From positions 1,798,001-1,862,000 of the forward strand of contig DASYBM010000004.1 of the NCBI GenBank assembly GCA_036500765.1: 64,000 nt of DNA, written 5' to 3'. The position numbers and the translations under genes are program-made. The notes under the pieces were generated by a model. It saw nothing but the letters and a program-made list of their open reading frames with translations, ran no database searches and was not told where the DNA came from. Position 1 is the stretch's first letter; every line of letters starts with the position of its first letter. Source of the DNA: Candidatus Sulfotelmatobacter sp. (GTDB lineage: Bacteria > Acidobacteriota > Terriglobia > Terriglobales > Acidobacteriaceae). Of the stretch, positions 34,585 to 44,113 are shown piece by piece.

Positions 34585-35490
34585 ATGTCACTGCGACCAG
34601 TAAAACAAATTATTCAAACCAAGACCACCATGGAAGGCGCGGGCGTGAAACTGCAACGCGCCTTCGGTTTTGGCAAGACCAAGGAATTCGATCCGTTTCT
34701 TTTGCTGGACGATTTCCGCAATGACAATCCTGACGATTATCGCGCCGGATTTCCGTGGCATCCGCACCGCGGGATCGAGACCATCACTTATGTGCTGGCC
34801 GGATCGGTCGAGCATGGCGACAGTCTGGGTAACCAGGGCAAGATGACCGCGGGCGACGTGCAGTGGATGACAGCGGGCAGCGGCATTCTGCATCAGGAGA
34901 TGCCGAAGGGCGATGCGCAAGGGCGCATGCACGGCTTTCAGTTGTGGGCGAACCTGCCCGCATCGCTGAAGATGACCGACCCGCGCTATCAGGATATTCC
35001 GTCGACCGCGATTCCCGAAGTGACCGACGACGATGGCACCCATGTGCGCGTGATCTGCGGCGAGTTTTGGGGCAAGCGCGGACCGGTAGAGGGCGTGGCC
35101 GCCGATCCGAACTACCTGGATATTTCCGTTGCGCCAGGACAACGCAAGCGGATCAAGGTCGAGACTACGCGGAATGCTTTCGCGTATGTGTTCGCCGGAT
35201 CGGGAACGTTTCGGGATGCGTCCGATCCGCGTGCGGTGCTGACTGAGCAGACGGCCGATCCGAATGCACCCGCCAAGTATGACGCTCGGAATCATTCGCT
35301 GGTGCTGTTCGATCGCGGCGACGAACTTACGGTGCAGGCGGGACCGGAAGGAATTCGGTTCCTGCTGGTATCGGGCAAGCCGATCGAGGAACCGGTCGCC
35401 TGGTATGGACCGATAGTAATGAACACGCAGGAGCAACTGCGCGAGGCGATGACGGAGTTGCAGACTGGCGAGTTCATTAAGCACCGGTGA
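34585..35490 (+). CDS. pirin family protein
   Basis: A 301-residue bicupin. The N-terminal cupin has the metal ligands of PWHPHRGIETITYVLAG, then H and E in SGILHQEMPK. The second cupin is weaker. Bacterial pirins can act as quercetinases or redox-linked regulators; the role here is unknown. It lies 200 bases after the YceI gene on the same strand. That gap has a small GTATGC/GCATAC hairpin (~34416-34431) but no clear terminator. Confidence 0.9.
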   Translation: MSLRPVKQIIQTKTTMEGAGVKLQRAFGFGKTKEFDPFLLLDDFRNDNPDDYRAGFPWHPHRGIETITYVLAGSVEHGDSLGNQGKMTAGDVQWMTAGSGILHQEMPKGDAQGRMHGFQLWANLPASLKMTDPRYQDIPSTAIPEVTDDDGTHVRVICGEFWGKRGPVEGVAADPNYLDISVAPGQRKRIKVETTRNAFAYVFAGSGTFRDASDPRAVLTEQTADPNAPAKYDARNHSLVLFDRGDELTVQAGPEGIRFLLVSGKPIEEPVAWYGPIVMNTQEQLREAMTELQTGEFIKHR

Positions 35491-35506
35491 GGCAGGACTT
35501 CGCTCC

Positions 35507-35561
35507 AATTGCGCGTGAAGTGCGCTGAACGCAGTTCACGCGCAGCCGTTCACGCGCAATT
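35507..35561. repeat. inverted repeat downstream of the pirin gene
   Basis: AATTGCGCGTGAA (35507-35519) pairs exactly with TTCACGCGCAATT (35549-35561). A second TTCACGCGCA (35535-35544) can pair with the same left arm, so two alternative hairpins are possible. There is no T-run. Confidence 0.5.
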
Positions 35562-35752
35562 CAGGATGGCGGTTGGCTGCGCGATTGAAGCCGCCGCAGG
35601 GTTGACTTACGCTCGAGATGATACCGCGCCTTAGGACGACGCCGTGCTTTAGAAATGAAGACTGGGTTTAGCGGGAATCCGAAGTTTCGCTTACACTTTG
35701 ATTAATCTTTCATTTCTCATCGTTCATTTTTCATCTTTGAGTGGAGGCGCTA

Positions 35753-36340
35753 TTGGCTCGACCTGCGAAGAGAAACAAGGCAAGAATTTCTCCGGCTACA
35801 ATCTCTCCCGCTGTGAAAAAACGCGCGTCGCAAATCAAGGTGCTGTTGATGGATGTTGACGGCACCATGACCGACGGCGGCGTTACTCTGCTCTCTCAAC
35901 CCGACGGCGTGGCGCTGGAAATCAAGACATTTGACGCGCATGACGGCCAAGGGCTGACCCTGGCACAAACTGCGGGACTCCGCACCGGATGCATCACCGG
36001 GCGCGAAAGCGCTGCACTTCTGCGTCGCGCCCACGAAATGAAGATGGAATTCATTTACATGAAGCAGCCGTTGAAGATGCCCGCGTACGAAAAAATTCTC
36101 AATACGGCCGGCGTGGACGATTCCGCAGTGGCCTATGTGGGCGACGATTTGCCGGATATTCCGTTGATGCGTCGCGCCGGGCTGGCCATTGCGGTGGGCG
36201 ACGCCGTCCCTGAGGTGAAAAAAGTCGCGCACTATACGACACAAGCTGTAGCCGGGCATGGCGCGATCCGCGAGGCCGTCGAGATTATTTTGAAATCGAA
36301 AGGCATGTGGGAGGCGATGATCGACAAAGCGCGTGCGTGA
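35753..36340 (+). CDS. kdsC: 3-deoxy-D-manno-octulosonate 8-phosphate phosphatase
   Basis: About 195 residues, a C0-type HAD phosphatase without cap domain. It has motif I DVDGTMTDG, motif II TGRES, motif III K in MKQPLKMPAYEK and motif IV GDDLPDIPLM. These fit KdsC, which dephosphorylates Kdo-8-phosphate for lipopolysaccharide synthesis in the cytoplasm. I choose the TTG at 35753, six bases after GGAGG; a GTG at 35741 is also in frame but overlaps that site. Similar phosphatases for sialic-acid precursors cannot be fully excluded. Confidence 0.85.
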   Translation: MARPAKRNKARISPATISPAVKKRASQIKVLLMDVDGTMTDGGVTLLSQPDGVALEIKTFDAHDGQGLTLAQTAGLRTGCITGRESAALLRRAHEMKMEFIYMKQPLKMPAYEKILNTAGVDDSAVAYVGDDLPDIPLMRRAGLAIAVGDAVPEVKKVAHYTTQAVAGHGAIREAVEIILKSKGMWEAMIDKARA

Positions 36341-36671
36341 CGCGTCATTGCGATTTTCGCAAAGCCAAAAACGGCGCTGCATGCGGCATCGCGGCCCGGT
36401 CTTCGCACAGAGCGCGAAGAATGGGGCGCCCATCTCAGTGGTTGCGCCCGCCCTTAAGAACCTCGGCCAGCCGTCCACCCTTTTCGTTCGAGGATTGGCG
36501 ATGGGCTATCTCATGAATGGCTAGGAGCACGCGGCCTGATTTCAGCGGGCGCTCGACTAGCTCGTGAGCCCGGACAATCTCGGCGCTTACGCGATTCCTG
36601 TGTGAGTGTCCGTCAGCCAGAACCGGGCGCAAAGGCGGCGGCTATAATTCATCGACATCCGAGGAAGCCGA
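36341..36671. other. intergenic region, no supported gene
   Basis: About 330 bases between kdsC and the GH36-like gene. A minus-strand frame at 36435-36632 has no protein-like features I trust. Only GAGGA before the next ATG was seen as a signal. Confidence 0.4.
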
Positions 36672-38555
36672 ATGCAGCAAGTCCTGATTTATGTTTTCAA
36701 GATGGCACGAGTCGCCCCGCCTCTCTATCTCGTTCTCATCGCTCTTCTGGGATGCAGTGGTCTCATCGCCCAGGATTCGGCACAGAACATCTCTGGTCAC
36801 CCAAAGCCCTGGACCAGCAGCCATCTCGGCGCGCCGCTGGTTCGCGACCCGATATTCGTCTACAACAACTGGTCTGCCTATGACGAACTCTCCGACAACA
36901 TTCCTTTGACCGAAGAATTAACCATGAGGGAGCTGGACGAAATTCTTCGTCTGCGGCGTCTCGGAGTTCGTTTCGATTACTACACCATTGACGCGTTCTG
37001 GTTCGATCCGAATGGCGGCTACCGGACGTGGCGCAAGCCGAATTGGCCCAACGGCCCGGACGCGTGGATTAAGAAATGCCGCGACAACGGTATCCTGCCC
37101 GGCCTCTGGTTCAGTACCAACACGCTGGTAAAGATCAACGCCGCTCCCGAATGGCAGGATTCGTTGACCGAGAAAAAGGGCTCGATGTCGTTTTCCGAAG
37201 GCGGCTTCCTGCCCAACTTCATGGACACTTTGCAGTACTGGTACGACCGCGGCATCCGCATCTACAAATTTGATTTTGTCGATTTCGGCGCCGCCACTCC
37301 GGAAACTGCAAAAAGGAAAAGCCCGGAAGAGATTCGAGCCGCCAACGTGGATGCGTTTCGCGAGGCGCTCCGCAAGTTCCGCCAGCGGAATCCCGATGTG
37401 GTGCTGGTCGCGTTCAATGGCTTTGGGGGTGACGTCGAGTCGACGTCCGGGCCCTTTCCTTTCCGCAACGTTGTGGACCTGCGCTGGCTCGAGGTTTTCG
37501 ATTCGCTGTATTCCGGAGATCCTCGGCCTTCGGACGTGCCGGAGATGAACTTTTGGCGATCGCTGGATATCTACAGCGACCACATGGTCCGCCGCTACGA
37601 GCAGAGTTTTCTGCCGCTGGAACGGATCGACTCCACCGGCTTCATGCTGGGAAACACCGGCACCATCTATTACCGCAAAACGCATGCCTGGAAAGGCGCG
37701 CTACTCCTGATGATGGCGCGCGGCGGCTGGGTGAATACGATTTACGGCAGCCTTGAGTTCCTGACCGATGACGACGCCCGCTGGTTCGCCAAAGTGCAGT
37801 CGCTTTACCTGCAATTGCAGTCCGAGGGACGGACGAAAACCTTTGGCGGAATCCCCGGAGACATCGAGCCTTACGGCTTTGGTTCGCTGGACCCCGACGG
37901 AGCGGTCTACGTGGTGATGAACCCGGCCCAGAGTATTGAAGAAATTCAAATGCCGCGCCTTTCGCGGGAGCAGGGGGAACTAGCGGGCGGGCAGGTGATT
38001 TTTCGGGACGCTGGATTTCAGCCCGCGCTGACCATTGACAAGATCAAGCTCGGACCCGGGCAGATGGCGGTGGTGGGATTCGGAAAGTATGCCAACGCGA
38101 AGTACGATCTTGGCGTACAAGAGGATGTCGACATCCCGCACTCGATTTCGCCTCTGGAAGCGACATTTTCGCCGATTGGCAAGAATACGATTCGCGCCGA
38201 ATTCACTGCTCCCAACAAGGGCGATCTGCGGGTTATTATGCGGCAGCGGTCCCCGAAGGATGGCAGCATCATGCGCAGTTGGAAGGGTGGACCGCCGAAT
38301 GGTACCAACATGGGTAAGATATTTGTTCTACGCGCATCGCAGGCAGGGAAATCTCTGCCCGTCGAGATTGACTACGACAAGGTGATCTGGAGCGGCCTGT
38401 CGTGGGCTGTGGGAGAAATCAAGAACAACGCTTTGAAGCCGGGAGTAGCGGTGGAGATTGAGTGCTCATCGGCCGAGGAAGAACCAGTGGAACTAGAGGG
38501 CAGGATCGTCGCAGTGGAATACCGAGCAGATGACGCCGGCGTCCGGTTCCCGTAG
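36672..38555 (+). CDS. GH36/GH27-like alpha-galactosidase-type lipoprotein
   Basis: A 627-residue exported enzyme. The N-terminus has a hydrophobic segment ending LLGC, a probable lipobox (Cys28). The TIM-barrel body shows GVRFDYYTIDAFW, PGLWFSTNTL and IRIYKFDFVDFG, where D201 in YKFD takes the place of the GH-D clan nucleophile. A beta-sandwich C-terminal part follows (~430-627). It likely releases alpha-linked galactose or a related sugar at the cell surface. GAGGA lies before the ATG. It heads a glycan-use locus with a TonB receptor 206 bases downstream. Confidence 0.78.
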   Translation: MQQVLIYVFKMARVAPPLYLVLIALLGCSGLIAQDSAQNISGHPKPWTSSHLGAPLVRDPIFVYNNWSAYDELSDNIPLTEELTMRELDEILRLRRLGVRFDYYTIDAFWFDPNGGYRTWRKPNWPNGPDAWIKKCRDNGILPGLWFSTNTLVKINAAPEWQDSLTEKKGSMSFSEGGFLPNFMDTLQYWYDRGIRIYKFDFVDFGAATPETAKRKSPEEIRAANVDAFREALRKFRQRNPDVVLVAFNGFGGDVESTSGPFPFRNVVDLRWLEVFDSLYSGDPRPSDVPEMNFWRSLDIYSDHMVRRYEQSFLPLERIDSTGFMLGNTGTIYYRKTHAWKGALLLMMARGGWVNTIYGSLEFLTDDDARWFAKVQSLYLQLQSEGRTKTFGGIPGDIEPYGFGSLDPDGAVYVVMNPAQSIEEIQMPRLSREQGELAGGQVIFRDAGFQPALTIDKIKLGPGQMAVVGFGKYANAKYDLGVQEDVDIPHSISPLEATFSPIGKNTIRAEFTAPNKGDLRVIMRQRSPKDGSIMRSWKGGPPNGTNMGKIFVLRASQAGKSLPVEIDYDKVIWSGLSWAVGEIKNNALKPGVAVEIECSSAEEEPVELEGRIVAVEYRADDAGVRFP

Positions 38556-38572
38556 GTTTGATGAGAACCGCA

Positions 38573-38584
38573 GTAAACGTTTAC
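38573..38584. promoter_or_regulatory. LacI-type operator O1 (GTAAACGTTTAC)
   Basis: A perfect 12-base palindrome of the LacI-family consensus type lies 49 bases upstream of the -35 of the TonB receptor promoter. Confidence 0.75.
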
Positions 38585-38632
38585 GCAAATATCGCCTCGC
38601 CTCACTTCGGTGATGCCCGTAAGACTTATGGC

Positions 38633-38662
38633 TTGACAAGCGAGTGCAAGCGGGACTATGGT
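38633..38662 (+). promoter_or_regulatory. promoter of the TonB receptor gene
   Basis: TTGACA (38633-38638), 18 bases, then TATGGT (38657-38662). It lies between two LacI-type operators. The start of transcription would be near 38669, giving a leader of about 90 bases. Confidence 0.6.
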
Positions 38663-38714
38663 TTCTGGCGGTCCCAAAGATTTTGCATCATCGAAGTGCC
38701 TTTCCATTTATACG

Positions 38715-38732
38715 CGAGTAAACGATTACTCG
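38715..38732. promoter_or_regulatory. LacI-type operator O2 in the leader
   Basis: CGAGTAA-ACGA-TTACTCG is an inverted repeat containing GTAAACGATTAC, the same core as O1. Its centre is 145 bases from that of O1, and it lies about 50 bases after the predicted transcription start. Confidence 0.75.
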
Positions 38733-38761
38733 GGCTCCTAGTCGAGCCCACAGGAGAGATT

Positions 38762-41700
38762 ATGCGGCGGGCTCCCCAGTCGGCGTTCCTATCGCTTCTT
38801 TTTGCAATTGTGCTCGTGACGTTAAGCCAGGGTGCATGGTCCCAGGTCAATCGCGCTTCGATTACCGGCACGGTCCGGGACACGTCGGCCGCCTTGCTTC
38901 CCGGTGTGGAAGTGACAGCTACCAATACCGACACGAATGTGCCCACTAAGACCGTCTCCAACCAGGACGGAATTTACGTCATCCCCAATCTCTCGCCGGG
39001 ACCCTATTCGGTCGAATTCAAGAAGGAGGGGTTCGATATTCTCCTTCGCCCGAGCATCACGTTGGAATCGACCCAGGTAGCCCGCATCGATGCCGCCCTC
39101 AAAGTAGGAAAGATCAGCGAATCCATGACGGTAACTGCCGATGCGCCAGTCCTAGATCAGGAAAACGGGTCGTTTGGGACGAACATGAAAGGTAGCGTAG
39201 TAACTGACCTGCCGCTGAGTATCTATAGCGGCGGGCGTTTTGCTGAGGAATTTGCAGTGGCCATCACCCCCGGGTACTCTCCGATTAGCAGTCCGTACGG
39301 TGCAGTGGTGAATGGCGGACAATGGTTCACCAAGGACTACACGGTCGACGGCACATCGGCCACAGCGAATATTCCCGGGGATTCGTTGGAAACTGGTCCC
39401 AGTATGGAAGCCGTACAGGAACTGCAGGCGCAAACCAGCGGATTGGACGCACAAAGCGCTATCACCGGCGGCGGCGTCATGTCTTTCAGCCTGAAATCGG
39501 GGACCAATAAGTTCCACGGGTCCTCATTCCTCTACGGCCATAATGAACTGCTCGACGCGAACACCTGGACCAATGACAACCAAGGCTTGCGAAAAAGCAA
39601 GGCCCGAGCCTGGGATTGGGGAGGAAGCCTGGGCGGTCCAATCTTTCGAGATAAGACGTTTTTCTTTGGCGCATTCGAGCGTTATACCCAGAACGACTTC
39701 CGGCTAGGTGGACCGGCCGCCACAGTTCCGACCGCGGATTTTCTGGGCGGGAACTTCAGCGCGTTATTGGACACAACCCAGTTGCTCGGTACCGACGTCC
39801 ACGGCAATCCAATCTATGCCGGAGCCATCTTCAATCCAAACGATCCGGGAGCGGTCTTTGTCGGAAATGCGATTCCCACCTCCATGTTCAGCGCGGTGGC
39901 GCAAAAGATTATCCCGATTTATCAGAAGTATTACACGCCTGAATTTTCCGGAATCGACAGCAACCTTAGAGGTCTTATCGACAACAGCCCCTCGCAGACC
40001 CCGAACCAGATCGTGATCAAACTGGACCACAGCCTGACCCGCAACGATTGGCTCTCGGGGTCCTGGGTCTACAACCACCGCCCCCGGACGCTGGACGACA
40101 GTGGAGGCCTCTGGTCAGCAGGAAGCTCGGACGGGGGGCCACTTTCCGAGGCCAGGCTTCAGTTGGTGCGCTCGCAAGAATGGCGGGTGAGCGAGTCCCA
40201 CACATTTTCTCCTCACCTTATGAATGTACTGAACCTCACCTACAACTGGTACTGGAACGGCAGTCTGCCGACGGCTCCCTCCAACTGGAACTCGACGCTC
40301 GGCTTTGGCAATACTGGTGCAAACAACTTCCCCTCGATCTCATTCAGCGACTCGACCGCACACACCGAAACTGGAATCGGGAACGTTTGGCAGGGAAACT
40401 CCGCGGGCGCCACAATGATCACCGGGGACACCGTGACCTGGATCAAAGGCAAACACAATATTACTTTCGGCGGCGATTTTCATGCTCAGCAAGTCAACAG
40501 TCACAGCGGCTCGGGGGCAAACTCCTTCAGTTTCTCAAGCAATGCCACCGGCGCTCCGAGCCAGGGATACGGCAATCAAGTTGGTTTCGCGTTTGCCAGT
40601 TTCCTTTTGGGGAATGTCAACACTGCCAGCCAGACCACACCCTTCAATCTGTACGGACGGGAAAAGGAGATGGCCCTGTATGCCCAGGACAGCTACAAGG
40701 TCCGTCCCAATCTCACTCTGAACCTGGGTCTGCGCTGGAACTATAACTTCCGGTTCCACGAGAAAAACGGATCCTGGGCAAACTACGACCTTCACGCTAT
40801 CGACCCCACCCTTGGAATTCCGGGTACTCTCGTCTATGCCAAGAACGGCAGCGACAGTTTCGAGAAAAATGAATACGCTGCGAACTTCGGACCGACGATT
40901 GGCTTTGCATACTCACCCTGGAGGAAAGCCGTGTTCCGCGGTTCTTTCGGGATCATCTACTTTCCGCCAGGCGTCCCGTATTTTGATGGTGTCCCGAATG
41001 GCTTTGCGCCTGGCTTCAAGGGCACCAACCAAGTCAGCACTCCCTTTAACTGGGACAGTGGCTATCCCGGTGTTTTCCAGCCGGGCAATAAGAATTCCTG
41101 CGGCGGCGCCACGCAACCAACCTGCCCCGAATATTTGTTTCCGCTGGTCAGCGTCGATCCGCGAGCGCTGCGTGTAGGTTACAGTGATGCCTTCAATTTT
41201 GGCGTGCAGTACGAACTGACGCCGAACATGCGCGTCGAAGCTGCCTATGTCGGGAACCGCGGCCATCGTCTTACCGATACTGCCTTAGCTTGGAACCAAG
41301 GTTCGACTTCCACTTTCCTGAAGTTGGCCCAGCAGATTCCGGGTCTTAATGCGTACAGCAACCCCGTTTGCTCTCCGTCGGACGCAGCAGGTTACGGAAT
41401 AGCCTATCCCTATCCGGGCTTCTGCGGAACTCTAATGGAGGCCATCACGCCGTACCCGCAGGTAGCGCAGTCTTTCTTTAACCCCTACACTTACGCTGGT
41501 TGGTATTATCCCAACCTAATTTATGTAGGTCTACCGTTGGGTCAGAGTTATTACGACTCCATGGTCATCGACGTGGTAAAGCGCACAGGGCGTGGATTGA
41601 CTATGGACATGAGTTACACGCTTTCCCGCCAGGAAGGCGACACTTTCTCGGCGCAGCAGGAGGGCAACAATTATTACACTGCGATTCAAGATTTCGGCAA

Positions 41701-42358
41701 CATAGGTGCGGCCGCTCATTCCCTCACCAACTACGATCAAACACACATCGTGAAGGGATTTGTAAGCTACCAGTTACCTTTTGGCAGAGGACAGCGTTGG
41801 TTGGCCGGTCAAAACCGCATTGTGAATCGAATTGTAGGCGGATGGACGCTCTCCGGGCTAGTGTTGTACACATCCGGTCAACCGTTCCAGGCTGTTGTGA
41901 ATAATCAGTACTGGCCGATGTGGGGCAATCTTTATCCCAACTTCAACCTGCAGGGTTTCAGCGGTCCGTCGAACCCGAGGCATTTTGTGCCTATACCATC
42001 CGGCCAGACGATTATTCCCCCGCAGGATATTTACATGCCGCAGAGTGTGGCGAGCGCGCCCGCCCCGGGCACGTTGGGAACTGGCCCTCTTGATCTTTCC
42101 GCACTGCGGTGCCCCGGCCAAGCCAACGAGAATGCCAGCATTCTCAAATATGTTCCGATGGGCTCTGAGGGGCAATACAAGCTGTCCTTCAGGGCTGAGT
42201 TCTACAACCTGTTCAACCGCCACTACTACAACATCAACGGTTGTGGAGGCAATAAGTCGCTGATCCAAACCCCAGGTAACATGGACACCTTTGGTGAAAT
42301 TCTTGGAGTCATTGATAACCCGCGAACCGGGCAATTCGCGATTCGCTTCGACTTCTGA
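38762..42358 (+). CDS. Oar-like TonB-dependent receptor with N-terminal carboxypeptidase-regulatory domain
   Basis: About 1198 residues, outer membrane. A signal peptide (FLSLLFAIVLVTLSQGAWSQ) precedes a CarboxypepD_reg beta-sandwich (ITGTVRDTSAALLPGVEVTATN ... GPYSVEFKKEGF), then a plug region and a long beta barrel ending in an aromatic strand (FAIRFDF). This is the acidobacterial Oar-like class, thought to import or bind large substrates. The ATG at 38762 has AGGAG five bases upstream. Two LacI operators flank the promoter. The neighbours suggest a galactose-rich or acetylated plant glycan, but specificity is not visible. Confidence 0.92.
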   Translation: MRRAPQSAFLSLLFAIVLVTLSQGAWSQVNRASITGTVRDTSAALLPGVEVTATNTDTNVPTKTVSNQDGIYVIPNLSPGPYSVEFKKEGFDILLRPSITLESTQVARIDAALKVGKISESMTVTADAPVLDQENGSFGTNMKGSVVTDLPLSIYSGGRFAEEFAVAITPGYSPISSPYGAVVNGGQWFTKDYTVDGTSATANIPGDSLETGPSMEAVQELQAQTSGLDAQSAITGGGVMSFSLKSGTNKFHGSSFLYGHNELLDANTWTNDNQGLRKSKARAWDWGGSLGGPIFRDKTFFFGAFERYTQNDFRLGGPAATVPTADFLGGNFSALLDTTQLLGTDVHGNPIYAGAIFNPNDPGAVFVGNAIPTSMFSAVAQKIIPIYQKYYTPEFSGIDSNLRGLIDNSPSQTPNQIVIKLDHSLTRNDWLSGSWVYNHRPRTLDDSGGLWSAGSSDGGPLSEARLQLVRSQEWRVSESHTFSPHLMNVLNLTYNWYWNGSLPTAPSNWNSTLGFGNTGANNFPSISFSDSTAHTETGIGNVWQGNSAGATMITGDTVTWIKGKHNITFGGDFHAQQVNSHSGSGANSFSFSSNATGAPSQGYGNQVGFAFASFLLGNVNTASQTTPFNLYGREKEMALYAQDSYKVRPNLTLNLGLRWNYNFRFHEKNGSWANYDLHAIDPTLGIPGTLVYAKNGSDSFEKNEYAANFGPTIGFAYSPWRKAVFRGSFGIIYFPPGVPYFDGVPNGFAPGFKGTNQVSTPFNWDSGYPGVFQPGNKNSCGGATQPTCPEYLFPLVSVDPRALRVGYSDAFNFGVQYELTPNMRVEAAYVGNRGHRLTDTALAWNQGSTSTFLKLAQQIPGLNAYSNPVCSPSDAAGYGIAYPYPGFCGTLMEAITPYPQVAQSFFNPYTYAGWYYPNLIYVGLPLGQSYYDSMVIDVVKRTGRGLTMDMSYTLSRQEGDTFSAQQEGNNYYTAIQDFGNIGAAAHSLTNYDQTHIVKGFVSYQLPFGRGQRWLAGQNRIVNRIVGGWTLSGLVLYTSGQPFQAVVNNQYWPMWGNLYPNFNLQGFSGPSNPRHFVPIPSGQTIIPPQDIYMPQSVASAPAPGTLGTGPLDLSALRCPGQANENASILKYVPMGSEGQYKLSFRAEFYNLFNRHYYNINGCGGNKSLIQTPGNMDTFGEILGVIDNPRTGQFAIRFDF

Positions 42359-42439
42359 CCAAAGCAGCCGGAGAGTTTCGCCCTCGGCAGTTGTCTCCGT
42401 CGCCTTGAGCGGCCAGCCGTACAGACTGCGGATACCCAA

Positions 42440-44101
42440 ATGCCTGCAAAGCATCGTTCAGCGAAAGAACTACAGCTCCGACGCTTTGTTATGGCCTCGG
42501 TTCTCTTGCTTTTTCTCACTCTGGGCGGAATTGGGGCCCAGGCCCTGCCCGGTTCATCGCGAACCCCCAAAGACAGAGTCGTTAGTTATTACGTCGACTC
42601 GCGCTACGGCAGCGACGCAAATTCCGGCATTCGGCCGGAGAAGGCCTGGAGGACTCTGACTAGAGTCAACGCCACCAACTTTAATCCTGGCGATCGCATC
42701 CTGTTCAAGTCCGGTTCGACCTGGACCGGGCAGCTTTGGCCTAAGGGTTCCGGCACGGCGCAGCATCCTGTTGTCATCGACAAGTATGGCGGCGATGCGC
42801 TGCCTGTCATTAACGGCGACGGGCTTGCCGAGGACGCGGTTCTGCTCAAGAACCAGGAGTACTGGGAAATTCAGAACCTGGAGATTACGAACCGGGGGCT
42901 TACGAACCATGCGCTTACGAACCAGGAAGACAATTCAACAATTCGCCGCGGCGTCCATGTGGTTGCGGAGAATGTCGGCGATTTGCATCACATTTATCTG
43001 AGGAATCTCACGATTCATGATGTGAACGGCACGGAGAAAGAAAAGGTCAACGGCGGAATTGACTACAGCGCGATCGGCGACTCCAGGCCGAGCCGCTTCG
43101 TCGATCTGCGCATCGAGGGCAATCGCATTTCGCGTGTCGATCGCAGCGGAATCATGGGATGGTCGACTCACTGGATGCGCTCGAAATGGTATCCCAGCCT
43201 GGGCGTGGTGATTCGCAACAACGTTCTGGACGACATCGGCGGCGACGGCATCGTCAATGTCGCGACGGATGGCGCGCTTGTCGAACACAACGTCGTCTCC
43301 CATGCCAGTCAGCGTTCGCAGGATTACAACGTCGGCATCTGGCCGTGGAGCGCCGACAACACCATCATCCAGTTCAACGAAGTTTATGGAACCCACGGCC
43401 AGCACGATGCGGAGGGGTTTGACTCCGACTGGAACAGCCGCAATACGATCATCCAGTACAACTACAGCCACGACAACGACGGCGGATTCCTGCTGATTTG
43501 CAACGAAGGCAGCCAGAGTCCGAGCGTGAGCGCGGGAAATGTTGGCACCATCGTTCGCTACAACATCAGCCAGAACGATCATCATCGCGGCATCAAACTT
43601 TCCGGTCCGGTCAAAAACACGCTCATCTACAACAACACGATCTACGTCGGAAAGGAGGAGAACGTGGACGTGGTTCTCCACACGGACTGGACCGGGTGGG
43701 CCGCGGATACCTACTTCTATAACAACATCTTCTACGTCGACGGGACGGCGCGATTCTTTTCGTACGGAGTGACGGGGAATCCGGATGGGTCTTACGACAC
43801 CGCGCCGGGGCCTGGCAAAAGTACAAGTAACGTTTTCGACTCGAACATTTATTTTGGAGGCACGGACGCGCCTCAGGATCCCCATGCTTTGCTCACCAAT
43901 CCGATGCTGCAAGCGCCCGGGGCCGCGACGGCGGGCCTCCATAGCGTCTCTGGATACGGTTTGCGAGCCGGATCTCCCGCGATTAATTCAGGGCGTGCGA
44001 TTGAGAATAACGGCGGGCGAGACTTCTTAGGCAACCCGGCGCCGTCGTGTGGTGGAACGGATCGCGGTGCGGTCGAGGCGACAGCGTGTGTTTCTAAATA
44101 G
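42440..44101 (+). CDS. secreted right-handed parallel beta-helix protein
   Basis: A 553-residue exported protein with an early hydrophobic segment (ASVLLLFLTLGGIGAQA). It then has YYVDSRYGSDANSGIRPEKAWRTL, a common start of pectin-lyase-fold proteins, followed by many beta-helix coils (NNVLDDIGGDGIVNV, EHNVVSHAS, IIQYNYSHDNDGG, NTLIYNNTIYVG). It may be a polysaccharide lyase or a glycan hydrolase of the GH28/PL fold group; catalytic residues are not identifiable. It lies 81 bases after the TonB receptor gene, so they are probably one operon. Confidence 0.82.
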   Translation: MPAKHRSAKELQLRRFVMASVLLLFLTLGGIGAQALPGSSRTPKDRVVSYYVDSRYGSDANSGIRPEKAWRTLTRVNATNFNPGDRILFKSGSTWTGQLWPKGSGTAQHPVVIDKYGGDALPVINGDGLAEDAVLLKNQEYWEIQNLEITNRGLTNHALTNQEDNSTIRRGVHVVAENVGDLHHIYLRNLTIHDVNGTEKEKVNGGIDYSAIGDSRPSRFVDLRIEGNRISRVDRSGIMGWSTHWMRSKWYPSLGVVIRNNVLDDIGGDGIVNVATDGALVEHNVVSHASQRSQDYNVGIWPWSADNTIIQFNEVYGTHGQHDAEGFDSDWNSRNTIIQYNYSHDNDGGFLLICNEGSQSPSVSAGNVGTIVRYNISQNDHHRGIKLSGPVKNTLIYNNTIYVGKEENVDVVLHTDWTGWAADTYFYNNIFYVDGTARFFSYGVTGNPDGSYDTAPGPGKSTSNVFDSNIYFGGTDAPQDPHALLTNPMLQAPGAATAGLHSVSGYGLRAGSPAINSGRAIENNGGRDFLGNPAPSCGGTDRGAVEATACVSK

Positions 44102-44113
44102 GCAGGGCATCAC

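Noticed and set aside
36435-36632. Minus-strand frame between kdsC and the GH36-like gene
   Set aside because: A weak resemblance to a dehydrogenase tail (RPLKSGRVLLAIHEIAH) was not enough to call a gene or a remnant.
42935-43942. Minus-strand frame opposite the beta-helix gene
   Set aside because: It is a mirror of the repetitive beta-helix coding strand; no start signal or family features.
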